A stretch of 64,000 nucleotides of DNA from Allium sativum (GCA_030737875.1 CM060912.1:462896310-462960309), one strand, 5' to 3'; positions 23,716-36,718 are shown, counted from the stretch's first letter. The notes: generated by a model from the sequence alone, not told the origin. Translations and numbers: made by a program.

Positions 23716-26029
23716 TTTTCCAATGAATTCAAACATAACTTAAGTTTTCTTTATCAAACGATAGCGTACGAGTGCTTTCCCACATTTTCGGATTAGATTA
23801 ACTTATTTCATAGTATAAGTCGTCCCACCCTTCAAGTCTTGTATTACATCTTAAGTCATAATCTTCCCTTGTCCCTAGGACAAGTTTACCTATTATTTAA
23901 TTTTACATTACCGCAACTCTGGTTTATAATAGGTAGTTATCATTCCGCATTACTGTGTTGGTTAAGTTTGTTCATATGTCAAGTTTTACTTAACCCTACC
24001 TTCCCACTCATGCATTACTCGTATATTCCACAAATTTGGTCAAGAGTCGTCTTTCAGTTCATATTGACTTAACCCACCCACGCATCATGTCAAATTGGTT
24101 AAGTGTTGTTAACCTAACCTTACCATACTAGCATGTGTCATTAGAATTAATTGATTATTAATGCACCAACCTCTCACATTAGACCTATTGTTGCGGTTGC
24201 TGGATATGCAGGGCGGTTCTGGGCAGTCTTACACCACAACTCAATCTAACCTCGGGTTTAAGCGCGTTAAGACTAATTTCCCACATTAAACCCTATTGTT
24301 TGCGGCCACTAGATATGTCGGGCGGTTCCGGGAAGAATTATACTGCAACCTCATTCTAACCTCGAGTTAGTCATGTTTCATCTTTAGCCAATCAACAATT
24401 TTTATGAGAACGTTGAGCATCAATTTTAGGTTATGAGTTAGGTTTCATAATCACATAAGAGGTCTCATAATCGTGTAAGCTAAGTTTTATCCGTTCTTTA
24501 TCAACTTAGGATTCTTACCTTTAGATTCGTTTTCCCCAAAACCCAAAATTTAAACTTATAGTTTAAAACATAAATCCCGCAATATTAGATTTGAAATAAA
24601 TAACTTCTTCCCAATCCCGTTCCATATTCAATAATTCCAATTAAATTTACACAATTTCAGGTTAACATTATAAATCGGAATTCATAGTTGCGCACTATTC
24701 AGCATAGATTCATGTTTCCAAAACATACCCAAAGATTCATTATTGAAATACGCTCCAGGATTCCCAATTCAAACTTTATTTCATTGAATAATCCCAATAC
24801 ACAATTCGCCAGTTGTCCCAATATTTGTAATAATAATTGTTATGCCACAATCCCCAAATTACAGATTATATTCCTCGATTGCATAAAATAAATTATACCC
24901 CAATATTCCCATATTTCAATCATAGGTATGTATAATAAGATTTCGTCTAGGTTCGAGATAACCTAGATCAAAAAATAAAAAGGGGAAGGAGAATAAAAGG
25001 ACAATTATTATAACATGAACCTTGAATTGAATTTATAATTGGGGAATGACGAACGATAATAATACTATTATGCAACAAGTTTATTGTAATTCCACTCGCC
25101 TTGCTTTTCATCTTCAATTCATGGATTTGATTTAACTTTGATTGATTTTATGCCCCAATCCATAGATCTGATCTATCTTTGCTTTCTTTGCGCAGCATAA
25201 GTTGTGGATCTAAATTTCTCCTCCTTGCGTAGTGTAAATTGCGGATCTGAATCCCTTTTTCTCTTTAATTTGGAGGTTGTCTTAATTCTAAACTTTTAAT
25301 TTTAAGAATAGATGTTTTGAAGAGAAAAGGGGATGAAAGTGGATCTAGAAATCCATTGGAGAAGAACAATTTGAGTTAGAACAAAGCCATGGCGTCGCCA
25401 TAGGCTTGGGTGAAGAAAAAGAATGGGTTAAGGGTCATTATATAGCTGTTTATTCAACGTATCAGGTCAGAAATCGCGTCCAGGTGCAGAAAATGAATTC
25501 TGCCCAGATTTGAGGGGGAGATCGACCCCCAGGTCGACCTGTTTTAGCGGAGGTCGACCTGCCTGGGGTAGTCGACATCCAAGTCGACCTGCCTTGGTAT
25601 AGGTCGACCTGTCTGGGTTATTTTACTATTTAATTTTTGAATTTCTCTTGAATCTTCCGAAGGCCATAACTCTTTCATACAGAGTCCGATTTTCGAAAAC
25701 TTGGACTCTATTCCAAGCAGAATTCCACGAGAACGCAATGCTGATGTTCGTTTTACTTAATTCTTGATATTTAAATTAAGTATCCTTATTTTATTATTTT
25801 TTCCGTTACGCACACTATTATCGAATTAATTTTTCCTTCTCTTCCATATATTAATTAATTTTCATTATATATCACCATTATTTATTTATCTATGCATATA
25901 TACATATTTGTACATTTTTAATTTAAAAACGCGGGGTGTTACATCTGACTTCGTCAAACATATCAAAAAAACTCCTATATGATTGGCATAGATGACAACC
26001 CATCCCGTGGAATCACAAGCGAGTATAAA

Positions 26030-26450
26030 AAGATAGACAGAACTCCATCCTTTGGTATACAACCCATCCCGTGGAATCACAAGCGAATCACAGATTCACA
26101 ACTGCCTACTTCTTAAGCTAATCCATACCCAAGATAATCCCAAACCAGCGAAATTCAAAAAAAATAACAATCATACACAAAAGAGCAAACATGACTCGAT
26201 AAAATTAGACCACGACAAAGCATACAAAGACTAGACTAACCTCCTACTGGGTTAGTCACGACTAATGGTCTATCATCAATCTCAGGTTCTAAACCTAACT
26301 TGAAACAAGCTCATTACAAATAAAAGAACGCGATGCTCCCATGTCAAACAAAACTTGAACAGAAACATCTCTGATAGAGAGCGTACCTTGCACAACAACA
26401 TTTTCCCCTTCTCCTCAGCAGTCGGACCCCTCGAGGAAGATGGCATAACA
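26030..26450 (-). pseudogene. Chromovirus aspartic protease (degenerate)
   Basis: On minus, 'VLFDMGASRSFI' (26320-26349) corresponds to the retropepsin active site, normally D-S-G; here the serine is methionine. It is followed downstream by 'ILGMDWL' (about 26110), the conserved C-terminal protease motif. Part of the linker (25995-26022 and 26059-26086) is a 28-base direct duplication with 64-base period. The altered active site and the stops indicate an inactive enzyme that once matured Gag-Pol. Confidence 0.8.
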
Positions 26451-26479
26451 TCCGAAGTATAAGCTCTCGCAACCTATTT

Positions 26480-27371
26480 ATCTTTCAGTAGTTCCAGACA
26501 ATTCTTCTTCATGTCCCCGGGATTATCACAGTTAGAACACTTACTTTCCACCTTCACGTTCTTACAATCCATGGAAAGATGCCCCTTCTACTGACAGTTA
26601 TAACAGGTAATCTCGCCCTTTGCCTTCTTCTAACCATTCTTTCCCCGTTGTTGCTGGTTTCTCTTACTGTTCCACTTTTTCTTATTACTACCACCTTGCT
26701 ATGGTTTTGATTCCTCCTTATTCTCAATAATGACCTCCACTTTATTTGGAAACAAACTCTCTTTCCTTAAAGCCTTCTTGACCAATTTCTTATAAGGATC
26801 AGCGATATGGTCAAGGGGTCTCAATAGACGAAAAAGCATACTTCGATAAAGCTTCAAATTCAGTCATATATTCGGAGACAAGCCTTCCGTCTTGCTTCGA
26901 TTCAACAAACTTCTTAAAGATTATCGACTTTCGGACCGTAGAAATGAACTTCCCCTCAAACTTAGTTCTGGACTGATCCCAAGTTATCTGGTCCTCTAGT
27001 GTTTCCAAGGTAATAGAATTCCACCAATCCATCGTTTAACCTTGCAGCTGCCTCGATGCAAGCTTCCTCTTAGTTGCATAGTCAATTCCCAAATCTTCAA
27101 AAACCCAAACACAAGTATCTAACCAATTCTGAACTTCAACCGTCGGTTTTGTCCCAACAAATGGCTTGCCACCCAGAGAAGTATAATCCTTGATCAACTT
27201 AGCGAAATCCACTACCCTAGGTGTTGGCATAGGAACAACACCATCTACTGCCGCTCCTAGAGTGGGCATCCTCCTCATAATCGCTGTCATCATGGCCTCG
27301 AACATAGCAGGATAATCGGACATAACAGCTGTAGCTTCTAACTGGCTTTCGTTGCCTACCCCTTCAATCAT
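26480..27371 (-). pseudogene. Chromovirus gag (one early stop, then zinc knuckles)
   Basis: The minus frame begins at 27371. The capsid-like region has 'GGKPFVGTKPTVEVQNWLD', then 'RQLQG', a TAA stop at about 27036, and 'DWWNSIT...' continuing in the same frame to 26811. Further on is a CCHC zinc knuckle (CYNCQ, one stop, KGHLSMDC, about 26570-26610) and a second degenerate one (CSNC...DMKKNC) where the histidine is Asp. Gag packages the RNA and builds the particle. One stop interrupts an otherwise readable 5' two-thirds. Confidence 0.85.
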
Positions 27372-27590
27372 AGGCTCATCCCTAGCAGCATGTCTCGAAG
27401 TTCGTTGACTCGTATTACTTTAAAATGAGAGTCAATTCACATTAGAGAAAGTCGCATCAGTGTTCAATTGCTTAATAACCTAATATACTATACTACATAC
27501 GTATATTATAGTAATCATCCAAATAAAACTACAAATACGTCTATCATACGCATTTACATTTGCGAACTTTGGATAAAATCAATTAACCAA

Positions 27591-27602
27591 GCTCTGATAC
27601 CA
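27591..27602 (-). other. Primer-binding site of the chromovirus
   Basis: On minus TGGTATCAGAGC lies two bases inside the 5' LTR, complementary to initiator tRNA-Met 3' end, the usual primer for minus-strand synthesis in plant Gypsy elements. It also fixes the element's direction. Confidence 0.9.
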
Positions 27603-27604
27603 AA

Positions 27605-30196
27605 TGTGACGACCGCCCCATACTTCCTGCACCAAACTAAGAAAAGGTGCAATGTATGATGTGCCAGGCCGATACAGGACGATCATCAGGGTAGAGTAAC
27701 TTGAAATGTACTTGTCGTATAACTCACAACACATGGATAATATATAATAATAAAATATATAACAGGATATAGTAGTACAACATAACTGAACAAAAAAAAT
27801 CAAATTTCCATAAAACCATAGAATCTTGAGTACAATACATCTTGATACACGAATCTTTGAATACAATATGCCTCATTACATCCGTCAGAGTGTCAATAAC
27901 ATCAACTTACAACTGAAATGGAAAAGAAAATACTAAATAGATAGTAATAGTATGTCAGCCTCATGCTCGTCACCGCACAACATCAACGGCACCAAACATG
28001 CTACCTGCCACTCATTCTGCTCATCAACAACATTGATGAACATCACAAGGTAATAAGAGAAAAACATAAAACCTTGAGTTAGGCAACAGTCTTAGTGAAT
28101 GATAAAATAACTAACAACAATTACACAAGATAATATGAGTATAGGAAGATCAACCATCTGATTTGTCGAGCAACCGACAAGTTAACACGTGAAAACTATC
28201 CATCACATGTTAATACAGAATATGAAAGGACTACCCCAATCCAGCTTCTCTTTTACATCCTACGATGATAGCCTACCCATAGAAAATAGAGAAGAAAGCA
28301 CATAATCTGCCATAACATCCAATATCCTAGTTATCACCAACTACCGCCTTGAATCCATCGATAATCGAACTTGCTTTCAACGATCAAAGAGGCTAATGAA
28401 AAAAAAACGATTCTATCCTGACTACCATACGCCATCGTGACCCGTATGTTTGTCTTTTTCCATTCTCGACAACTAGGCCCATCATGACTGCCCAGGGTAT
28501 ATAATCTCTCGAATCTGATCCTCAATTCATTATCGAACTATTCCGTTATCATCCATGGTTGACTTCCATCATGTCAATCCATCGACGCACTGGATCGTAT
28601 ATTGAATCACAACTAGTTTCACATTAATCCGGTTCTGACCACTCCCATGTGAGTTCGCAATCGAAGCACCATCCATCTTTGAGTTGCACGTCAATCATCT
28701 GAAGTTCGTTTCCATCTGAACTTCACCAGTACCTCTAGAAGCCACTACAATCAACCTCCCCAAAAATCAGTGCACCAGGCGTTCCCTTATCGGTCGATGC
28801 CGACCCATCATGGGTCGGTGCCAACCCATCTACTTAGCCAAATTTGGCTAAATAGTTGGCCTCGGTCCATCCCTACCTCGAGCATATCGCTCCGGTCCAT
28901 TTTCCAATCATTTCGATGTTGCATGTTGAATCTTCTGTCGGTCCATTCATATCTCAAGTAATCGCTCTTCGACCATTCCCAACCAACCCCGAATGATTTG
29001 AAAATTTGCACATAGCCTCTATTCGTCGCCATGATACCACGTCTCCAAGAATTTCCTCCATTCAAGCCACCCACATGGGTCGGTGCCGAACCATCATGGG
29101 CCCGAAGCAACCCATGTACTTAGTGCATTTTGGCATGAGATTTTTCGTTCCCTACTTCCTTGTCTTCCAAAGCACCTCCGCCAAGTTTCGTCTGAATCTC
29201 TGATTTTCTCTGTTCTTCAACCCTAAGATCTATGGTAACCAATTCTAACAAACAACTCAAACAATGCAATCAATTCAATCAATAAAAAAATCAAATCTAT
29301 ACAACACTGAACATACAAACATGAACAATTCACAATTATTGCATAAACATGAGATCTAACATAATTTGGATCTAAATATATGTATAAACATGATTAATCT
29401 AACAACTATCCGGTTAATATGATCAAATTAGGCTTCCTAGGATTTCTAAATAAGAATTAAACATATATGATTAGATTTTTGGTGATTATAACATGTATGA
29501 ATGAAATTAGCATAAATCTAACTCATACAATCCTATACTTCTGTGTGAGAGCTATCCATCACTCACCTAATCCTCAATTCGATGTGAATCCGATGAGGTT
29601 ATATATAGAGAGCGCTGATAATCTTCGAATATGATGCAATTTGATGTGATCCAACTTCTCTTGATGATGATCTATCTTCTGGATGCAATCTACTATGAGT
29701 ATGAATGAAGAAAATGAAGAAATAGGGTTTTAGGTTGAACTGGAGAATCACAGTCGCCCAACCTAAAGTTAGAATGAAGAGAGTAACACTGGTTCTCTCC
29801 CAAACACCCATATTTATATCTGTAGGTCATAGTCTAATGGGCTTGGATGATTAGCCCATTATCTGCTGACCAGTACCTAAACCACAATTGAAACTTAAAA
29901 CAACGATTCCTCCCAAACCGCTGAACCCAATCCTTCATGTGACCACTCTACGGAATCGAAAACAAAAATTCTAATCCAGTGAGATTGATACCAGTACCTA
30001 ATTCGATCCCTATCAAAAGTTATATCCCAAATAGTAAAATTAAGGGTAAAATGGTCATGTTTGAAATCGATAAAAATCATGGACATGTCTCACATCCCCA
30101 TGAACAATATATAAAAATCTGAGAATGATCCGACCACTTGAGAATAAAATATAATTATTTTATGATCGGTCGATACGTAAAGTACTGGTCATTACG
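27605..30196 (-). repeat. Chromovirus 5' LTR (2592 bp)
   Basis: Right LTR; on plus it starts TGTGACG and ends near CATTACG (expected GTTACA). It aligns to 9213-11833 with many point differences. A TATA-like stretch is near 29806-29818 (minus). The GGGTCGG-TG-CCGACCC palindromes are eroded here (28790-28830, 29075-29120). Open frames such as 28808-29110 are shared with the other LTR and are not genes. Confidence 0.92.
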
Positions 30197-30201
30197 GTTA
30201 C

Positions 30202-32300
30202 CATAGGTATAACACTAGGAATTAAACAGACAGGTGGAAATCCTCGGCAACTAAATGATGTTTGGTTCAAACGTCCACATGGAAAACATCAGCGAAATTG
30301 GTGAGAAACAAACACAATTGTGTTTATTACTCCAATAATTTTGCATCGTAGGTATTTTTATAGTTTGTACATACTAGAAAATAAAATCATCAGTAGATTA
30401 CCATAATAACCATAACACCATCATGTGCAATAGAGTAAAATCATCAACAACATAGTACATAGAAAACTATCGTAAATAATGCACGAAAAATAATAATATG
30501 AACTGAATAAATTGTATGAAACACATCAGTCTATGAGATATGAACTACTATCATCATCACCATCTTCATCATTGCCACTGTCATGAGGAACATGTGGATG
30601 TTGGAGCTGTTTCTACATCTGCTCAATTTGAGTCTGTAACGCCTAAACCTGATCATGATACTGAGCCTGTTGGTGGTGGTGTGCAGTTTGACAAGTCTGA
30701 TGCATCATCTGTGTATAATCAAGCATCATACGCTCAAATGCAACAATCATCCATCTATCACAATCCATGTATTAAGAATACTTTCATGTATAGAAGAAAA
30801 CTTAGACATCCATGGAGAATATAATAATTAGAATTCATATGAAATTTAAAAGTCATATGGATCTGATGAGGCTGGTACAATCTAGCAGAAGTTACACCTG
30901 ACATATCATCATCTACCTGATACTACAAGTGATACACTACAATTTGGCCCTGCAAATCATAAGCACTAAATGAATGAGGAGGATAGTCAAACATGGAAGG
31001 CTACATGTACAAAGATGACGTAGACCTAAAGGTAGCAAGCAGAGTGGAACTCTACTAGAAGAGGTAGGTATGCCAATGTGATCGGAGTTCAAACCCCGTA
31101 TGTAATCAGGTAGTATGTAAGCACGCAAGGCTATGCTAACCTAATATGAATCACAATGGCCTAGTACTGTAAAAGGCTCACCATTTGTCCATCCTACGGC
31201 TCTCATAGCGGCAGTATAAGCTAGCCCAACCCTAATATAACTGTGCATATCGTTCAGAGGAGGAGGATATGAGGGATTTTGAACTGTACCATGTAACAGT
31301 TAACAACACTTCCTTAAATACCATATGAAAGAACATGTAGGAACCAAAAAGAAAACTCTTTGCCTCGACAAATAAAACTGAAAGTGAGTGGATGATCACT
31401 GTTGTGTTCCATAAACTGGAAATACTACTGCCAAGGTGAATGATAATGTTACTGCGCCTCCTTAAATCCATCTGCGTCCTATCCTCTAACAGGTCATTAT
31501 GTACCCCTTTTCCAACACAATGTAATTGCATTGCAGGACCTCAATGTTGTAACCTAAGGACGTAAATACTGTATGCATCTCTACAATAGGTCGAGGGTGC
31601 ATATTGGCTATATATTTATAGTACCAGAACGGAAGAATGTACCAAAATTTGTACATTTATCTAGACTGCTATAGTGCATAGGTACCCACCTGTAATTATA
31701 AATGACCAAGAATGGTTATGTCGTAGTCATATATATGCAGTCCATCCATGTCTACTAATCCAGCTAAATAACCAAGTCTAATAGTACGTACCCTTATTGT
31801 TACTGAAAAGATAAATCAAAAAAGATATAATAAGAAGGCATTGATAACCAGAGCGTGCATCCCATCAATAGTATTATAATCTACTATATATCATTGTTAA
31901 CCAACCTTTTAGCCCGGTTCCCAAAAGTAACGACTCGTCATCGCGTGGTTTAACAGTCTGAATTGTCACAAGATACCCAGAAACCCAGCCCGGATGAGGT
32001 CGCACAAGTGTGGTCATCATAGCTCGTCGAAACTACTCGACAACCAACTAACTCGCGAGATCGGTATGAACCTCACCACCATATTTTTTATCCCTATGCG
32101 TACAATGAATTAATATCTGACCTCTCCGCTCCTCAAAAAACCACAACATTACCTTTTCATATCCCCAATTGCCACTATATTTCATATCCAGTTCTCCAGA
32201 AATCTTTTAAGTCACAGAATCAATACATTCACATACGAAGCATGGGATATGAATTGGCACCATGAATATTTAGAGAACTTGGAGAGAAAAATATAAGGAA
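30202..32300. other. Unassigned interval with decayed minus-strand coding traces
   Basis: No intact gene. The minus strand has fragments: a His/Gln- and Asp-rich tail ending at about 30537 ('HHQQAQYHDQ' ... 'DSGNDEDGDDDSSS'), a Pro/Ser-rich segment near 31240 ('NPSYPPPLNDMHSY'), and a stop-interrupted stretch at 31880-32262 containing 'RPHPGWVSGYLVTIQT'. They may belong to one decayed transposon-borne gene on minus. I do not recognise the family. Confidence 0.35.
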
Positions 32301-32310
32301 GCCAATACCT

Positions 32311-32817
32311 TGGGATACGTACTGATCCTAAGGTACCAAAAGTGGCCAGTGGGCCCCACTCCTTAACAGCTCCCACTTACTTCACTACCTATAAATACCC
32401 CCTGGTCTGCTTCATGAAAGGGACTGGCATTTGGTTGATTTAACACTTTGTGAAGGAGTTCTTGGACACAATTAGAGCACCTTGAAACTTTGGGAAGAAG
32501 AAATTGCATATATCTCAAGGTTTTGAACTCCGGGACAACAAAGGAATCTCGAGAATAAGAAATATAACTCCATATTTGGATTTAATAGAATTTAATTACC
32601 ACCATTACCTTTTAATCACTTGTAATGATGATGTCCACCATTGTACTCCTACAATAGTGTATAAAATTAGCAAAGCCTTCAAAGTGGATGTAGGTTCAAT
32701 CCGAATCAAACCACTGTAAATAATGTGTTCATTACTTTTTGCACCGTTTGCTTATGCAAAACGTTATTTTCATTGATTTGTAATTTTTAAGGTGTGTGTT
32801 AATTTTGCACATCAACA
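32311..32817 (+). repeat. Probable 5' LTR of a Tat-like Gypsy element
   Basis: The end 'gcacatcaaca' (near 32817) is followed by 'ttcaggtgctttcaatgagag', a primer-binding-site region typical of this type. Upstream are 'gtggatgtaggttcaatccg' (near 32685) and a TATA-like 'ctataaataccccc' (about 32389-32402). The LTR start near 32311 ('tgggatacgtactgatcc') is approximate; the other LTR is not in the window. Confidence 0.6.
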
Positions 32818-32938
32818 TTCAGGTGCTTTCAATGAGAGCTTGAAGTCTCAAGACTTTATCTCTTTCTGATCATCTTCCATTTCGAACTAGGAGTGCTACT
32901 TAGGTCCTTTGGACCTACCCACTAAGTTCGCTCGCAAT

Positions 32939-35279
32939 GGCCGGGAAAGTAAAGAACATCGTGATTGAAACTTCCACTGCCGCTGAGATAGAAACTTCCC
33001 CTTAGCCTTAACCTTTGGAAATTTCAACTGATATGGAAATTGCTGCCTCCTTAAACTCAAAGGGTCCACTTACTCAAGCCTAATTCCTCGAACTTAGTAA
33101 AAATTTGGAGGAAAGGACAGGACAATATAATGATTAAATGAAAATAAATATCATCTAGATTGAGCAACTCCATGAAAATGCTCAATGCAAAGTCGCTCGC
33201 CTCAAAGTCAATAGAAACCCTCGTCCTTAATAGAAAGTTTCAAAAATCTCTTCTTTTGACACTCACCACGGAAATCGTAGTCAAAGAAGGAAAACTAATG
33301 CCAACGGAAATGGCAATGGAAGCAGTAGTGAAACTACCATTACCATTAGTGAGGGAATGCGTCAAAAAGACCATTCCCGATTGGGTCCTAACGATGATCA
33401 ATGAACTAATATCCAATACCCTGCACGATAGAATCTTCCGGTCATGACTCAGAACTTAGCGCCTTTGCATCCAACAGCTAACCAAACTTGAGTTCTTCCC
33501 AGCAAACCTCGATAGAACTAAGCAATCGAGGTTAAAGGCCTACTTGAAGATGATGCCGATATTAATCATAGAAGATGTCCCTTGACATGAACTCCCCAAC
33601 TTAACCATGACCATTGGAATCCAGTGGAGGTCCAGCCTGCAGTTCTCACCGACATGGTTCGTAGTATCGTAAGAGAAATGTGAGGAAATTCCACCGACAT
33701 TTGGAAACCAATACGAGGTGTAATCCCTTCACTCGACCCGTGCACGACGCCGAATGGCCTCGATGCTTCAATATGCCTAAATTAATGTCTAATTGAGAGA
33801 AAACTAATCCACTATAACTTCTTGAATCGCTACAAGTGACATATGGACTCAAGTCATGCCACTGACGCTATAAAATGCAAATGCTTACTAGTTTTTCTTG
33901 AAGACGCTGCTTTACTCTGGTTCTCTCGACTCCCGCCAAGAACCATCTCTACTTTCGACCCGCTTGCTAACGGGTTGGTGAAACAATTCAGGATGCACGT
34001 CGCAAGAACATATGATAACCTGGCTCCCTCCAATCTCTACCAACACATGAGGGAAACTCTTAAGGGTTACCTTGAATGATTTAACAATGCCCTGGAGGAA
34101 GTCAAATACTCAGGGACTCACATTGTATTGGTTCAACTTTCCAAGGGCATTATGTCCAATATCAAATTTGGAGCTTGGATAGACAGGAAGAAGTCGAAAA
34201 CTTTGGAAGCTTTCTATAAAAAAGGCTAACCAGTTATGTGTCAAGAAGAAGCACGCAAAAACAGGGCGACTTAGATTGGCTATCCTCACAACCCACGCCA
34301 AAGAACTGTTCAAGATAGCATCAAGGAAGAACAAGTCGGAGAATCTTCCGATAATGGTAAAGGGATAGCCCACTTCAAGCCTAAGCCTGACAATGGCAAG
34401 TTAGGTGGTCGTAACAACAAACAGCCTGGAGATCTGAAGAAGCGCAACTGCTATCCGACTTACAACATTTACACTCGCTCAATTCTGAGTTGAAGACAAT
34501 CTACCTAGAGACCTATAATACAATATAGTACAAGCAACCGAACACCAGGGAATCTACTAACCGAGAGAAAAATTCCGGAAAATATTGCAGATTCCATGAT
34601 ATGTTTGGCCACAACATTAACGACTACCGTCACCTTAAGGATGCCATTGAGAAGCTTATCCGTGAGAAACTTCTAGAGCAGTACGTTAAAAACCCTGCTC
34701 TCTAAGAAGTAGTCACGGGCCCTTCAATGCCCTCACCTCCTCAAGCTCAAGTGGTGTATGGGTCGTCCAATCCGAGACCTTTAGGGTGGGGTATCGTGAT
34801 TAACACCATTTGCAATGTGCCTCACCCCACAAATGAAAGCTTCTGGCGTGTGGATGAGTATGCCAACTCAATCAAGCATGCCAATTTGGAAGCATGCTCC
34901 GCCTAGGATGAATTTGTCCCGACCAAGCTTCTAAAGACTATGCGTGACAACATAGTCTTCCATAAGAGAGATGCTATCAGAATTGACGTTCCAACCATAG
35001 ATCCCCTCGTCATTTCTACGTACATAGGGTCTAACCTATGTTCGAAAGGTCCTCATCGACTCAGGGAGCTCCATCAACATCATCTTTAAGTTAGCATACA
35101 ATCAGATGGAACTTGTGGCCAAAGATTTAAAGCTCTTCAATGCCACCATCCATAGATTCAACAGCTCTTCCAATCGGCCAGTTGGTCTAATAGAACTACC
35201 AGTCTAGCTTGGTGATGGGGATCGTAGCAGAGTCCTTGATGTTCCTTCTCCATACAATGTCTTTCTTGGACGTCCTTTC
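32939..35279 (+). pseudogene. Tat-like Gypsy gag and protease, truncated by a Copia LTR
   Basis: The plus strand starts MAGKVKN at 32939. Despite many stops, gag motifs are clear: 'LLWFSRLPPRTISTF' (about 33910), 'FRMHVARTYDN' and 'ETLKGYLE' (about 34050). A degenerate zinc-binding stretch follows (CRFHDMFGHNINDC, near 34590). The protease near 35040-35275 has 'VLIDSGSSINII' (catalytic DSG kept) and 'YNVFLGRPF' at the end. There the sequence stops abruptly at 35279 because a Copia LTR begins. RT and integrase are absent from the window. Gag type and LTR features point to the Tat lineage by inference. Confidence 0.75.
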
Positions 35280-35615
35280 TGTTGGAAAATTTTGATCAAA
35301 TCGGTATCCAATTAAACGTTTTAATGACTTAAAACAAAGATCTATGCGGAAAAATAAATTAAAACTTATCAAAATTAGGTTTAGGGTTTTATACCTTCCA
35401 AGCCCAATCCATTAAGAACCAAATCAATCTCGAGATAAAAAAGAACTGAAGCATCGAATCCGAGCAAGACAAAGCGCCCTGCCTCCACAGGTATCCACTC
35501 GAACGTTTTCTTCGTAGATCAAATCGAACAAGAAAAAGGAAGGGCATTACTAGCCTTTGCCATGATATTTTAGGTTTTGGAAAATGGGGTATTCAAGTTA
35601 ATACCCTCTGATCTG

Positions 35616-35669
<54 letters not shown>

Positions 35670-36718
35670 GGCTTAGCCATGTAATTTTAAAAGGGAGAAA
35701 ATGAAAATCTCTTTTTAAATTAAACGTTATCCATAAATATAGGAACTGACCCGAATACTTATTCCAACTTTATGACCCTATAGGTTATTATAACGTTGGC
35801 AATGATTCTAGATCATATTTAAAATCATAAACCGTGATTGGCATCTAGTAATACGTCGCTGCTACCCATGTAATAATAAGATCAACGATTCGATGCTACC
35901 CCTCGTGACTAGTGTATTAATGTAATATAATACTTTTAACCAATATATCCAAGATTAAACTTGAGGCATGGAACATATCACCCTCTTTATAGTTTAGTCC
36001 TTTTATCTTGATTGTTGAGTAGACTATATAAAACAAATCAATATTTGAGCACAGCCATGCATTTCATAGTCTCACTCAATCATGAGGCCTATGGATATCT
36101 CTAAAAATATATTATAGGGTTAAATTCCATCTAGATCCTTCATAATTTTCATTCGATTCGAGATGTATCCAATAATCACCTTTATCATCTACTCTGTTAA
36201 AAGTATTGATGATATCAATACACAAATATCCTTGAATAAAATTATACTGATTTCAGGTCTGAGGACCATTACATCACTGTCACTATGAGAATAACTTATG
36301 ATAATGTTAATAATATTCCATGTAGTTTTCTCATCTTAGGTCAACCCAATACGCTATTCTCTAATACATATTTATATTTTGACATTAATATAACGTATAT
36401 TAATGATCGATGAGATGTAATCATCAGTCAATCAACGTATTAGTCTCAATGTTTTATTGTTGTCCTATATAAATAATAAATCTTGACTAGGGACATTTAA
36501 GAATTATAATACTTAATATATTATATAATCTCAAGTTCAAGTCATTTACTTGAACTATATAAATTCCATATTATTATTCTAAGGACTTTTATTATGTTAA
36601 TATTTATATTACACAGTAAATATGACAGAACAGAATATTTTTATTCCAAATAAAACAATAACACCAGCAGTGTTATTAATCACATCAAATGGATTGCCTC
36701 TAGGAATAATCTCTAACA
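35280..36718 (-). repeat. Ty1/Copia 3' LTR (1439 bp)
   Basis: Starts TGTTGGAA and ends CTCTAACA, so TGTTAGAG is the start on minus. Just outside on plus is 'atctcccacttgc' (36719-36731), which on minus is the polypurine tract GCAAGTGGGAGAT. A (TA)n microsatellite (about 35621-35668) lies inside. It interrupts the Gypsy protease at 35279 (presumed 5-bp target CTTTC at 35275-35279). The partner LTR was not found. Confidence 0.8.

Larger units (their letters stand above)
14920..25943 (-). mobile_element. LARD-type non-autonomous LTR retrotransposon nested in the chromovirus
   Basis: Two very long LTRs (14920-19080 and 21291-25943) start TGTAACA and end TGTTACA on plus. The 5-bp target duplication TCTGA is perfect (14915-14919, 25944-25948). 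A primer-binding site for initiator tRNA-Met next to the right LTR and a purine-rich tract next to the left LTR put the element on minus. The 2.2-kb interior has no gag or pol, so it is a large retrotransposon derivative mobilised in trans. By eye the LTRs differ at about 1 in 20 positions over the first 270 bases, clearly younger than its chromovirus host. Its LTR is related to that of the chromovirus at 44062-54333. Confidence 0.93.
21291..25943 (-). repeat. LARD 5' LTR (4653 bp) carrying a hAT MITE
   Basis: Right LTR of the LARD, collinear with 14920-19080. Its extra length comes mainly from the 396-bp MITE at 22296-22691, a longer TA microsatellite (about 21836-21895) and an extra copy of the 'ctaggtccaactagggttt' unit near 22011-22045. 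Hairpin array at about 23385-23715; GGTCGACC cluster at about 25510-25612; TATA at 25436-25445. Confidence 0.93.
9213..30196 (-). mobile_element. Ty3/Gypsy chromovirus, minus strand, split by a nested LARD
   Basis: Two LTRs (9213-11833 and 27605-30196) flank an interior coding gag, protease, RT, RNase H, integrase and an integrase-linked chromodomain on minus. The 5-bp target duplication GTTAC is intact on both sides (9208-9212, 30197-30201). A primer-binding site matching initiator tRNA-Met and a polypurine tract sit at the expected inner edges. Without the 11-kb LARD the element would be about 10 kb. By eye the two LTRs differ at roughly one base in six over the first 190 bases, so this is an old insertion. 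Long LTRs plus a chromodomain suggest the Tekay/Del group, but the clade is an inference. Stops throughout gag and pol make it inactive. Confidence 0.93.

Noticed and set aside
27591..27602. Initiator tRNA-Met-like match as a tRNA gene
   Set aside because: Only the 12-base primer-binding site is present; no cloverleaf. Same for 21277-21288 and 46831-46842.
28808..29110. 100-codon minus open frame in the chromovirus LTR
   Set aside because: A diverged version occurs at 10423-10635 in the other LTR, it has no recognisable domain and its frame is not conserved.
30537..31531. Plant mobile domain (aminotransferase-like) protein remnant on minus
   Set aside because: Weak resemblance only in composition and a few residues; not enough to name it without a search.
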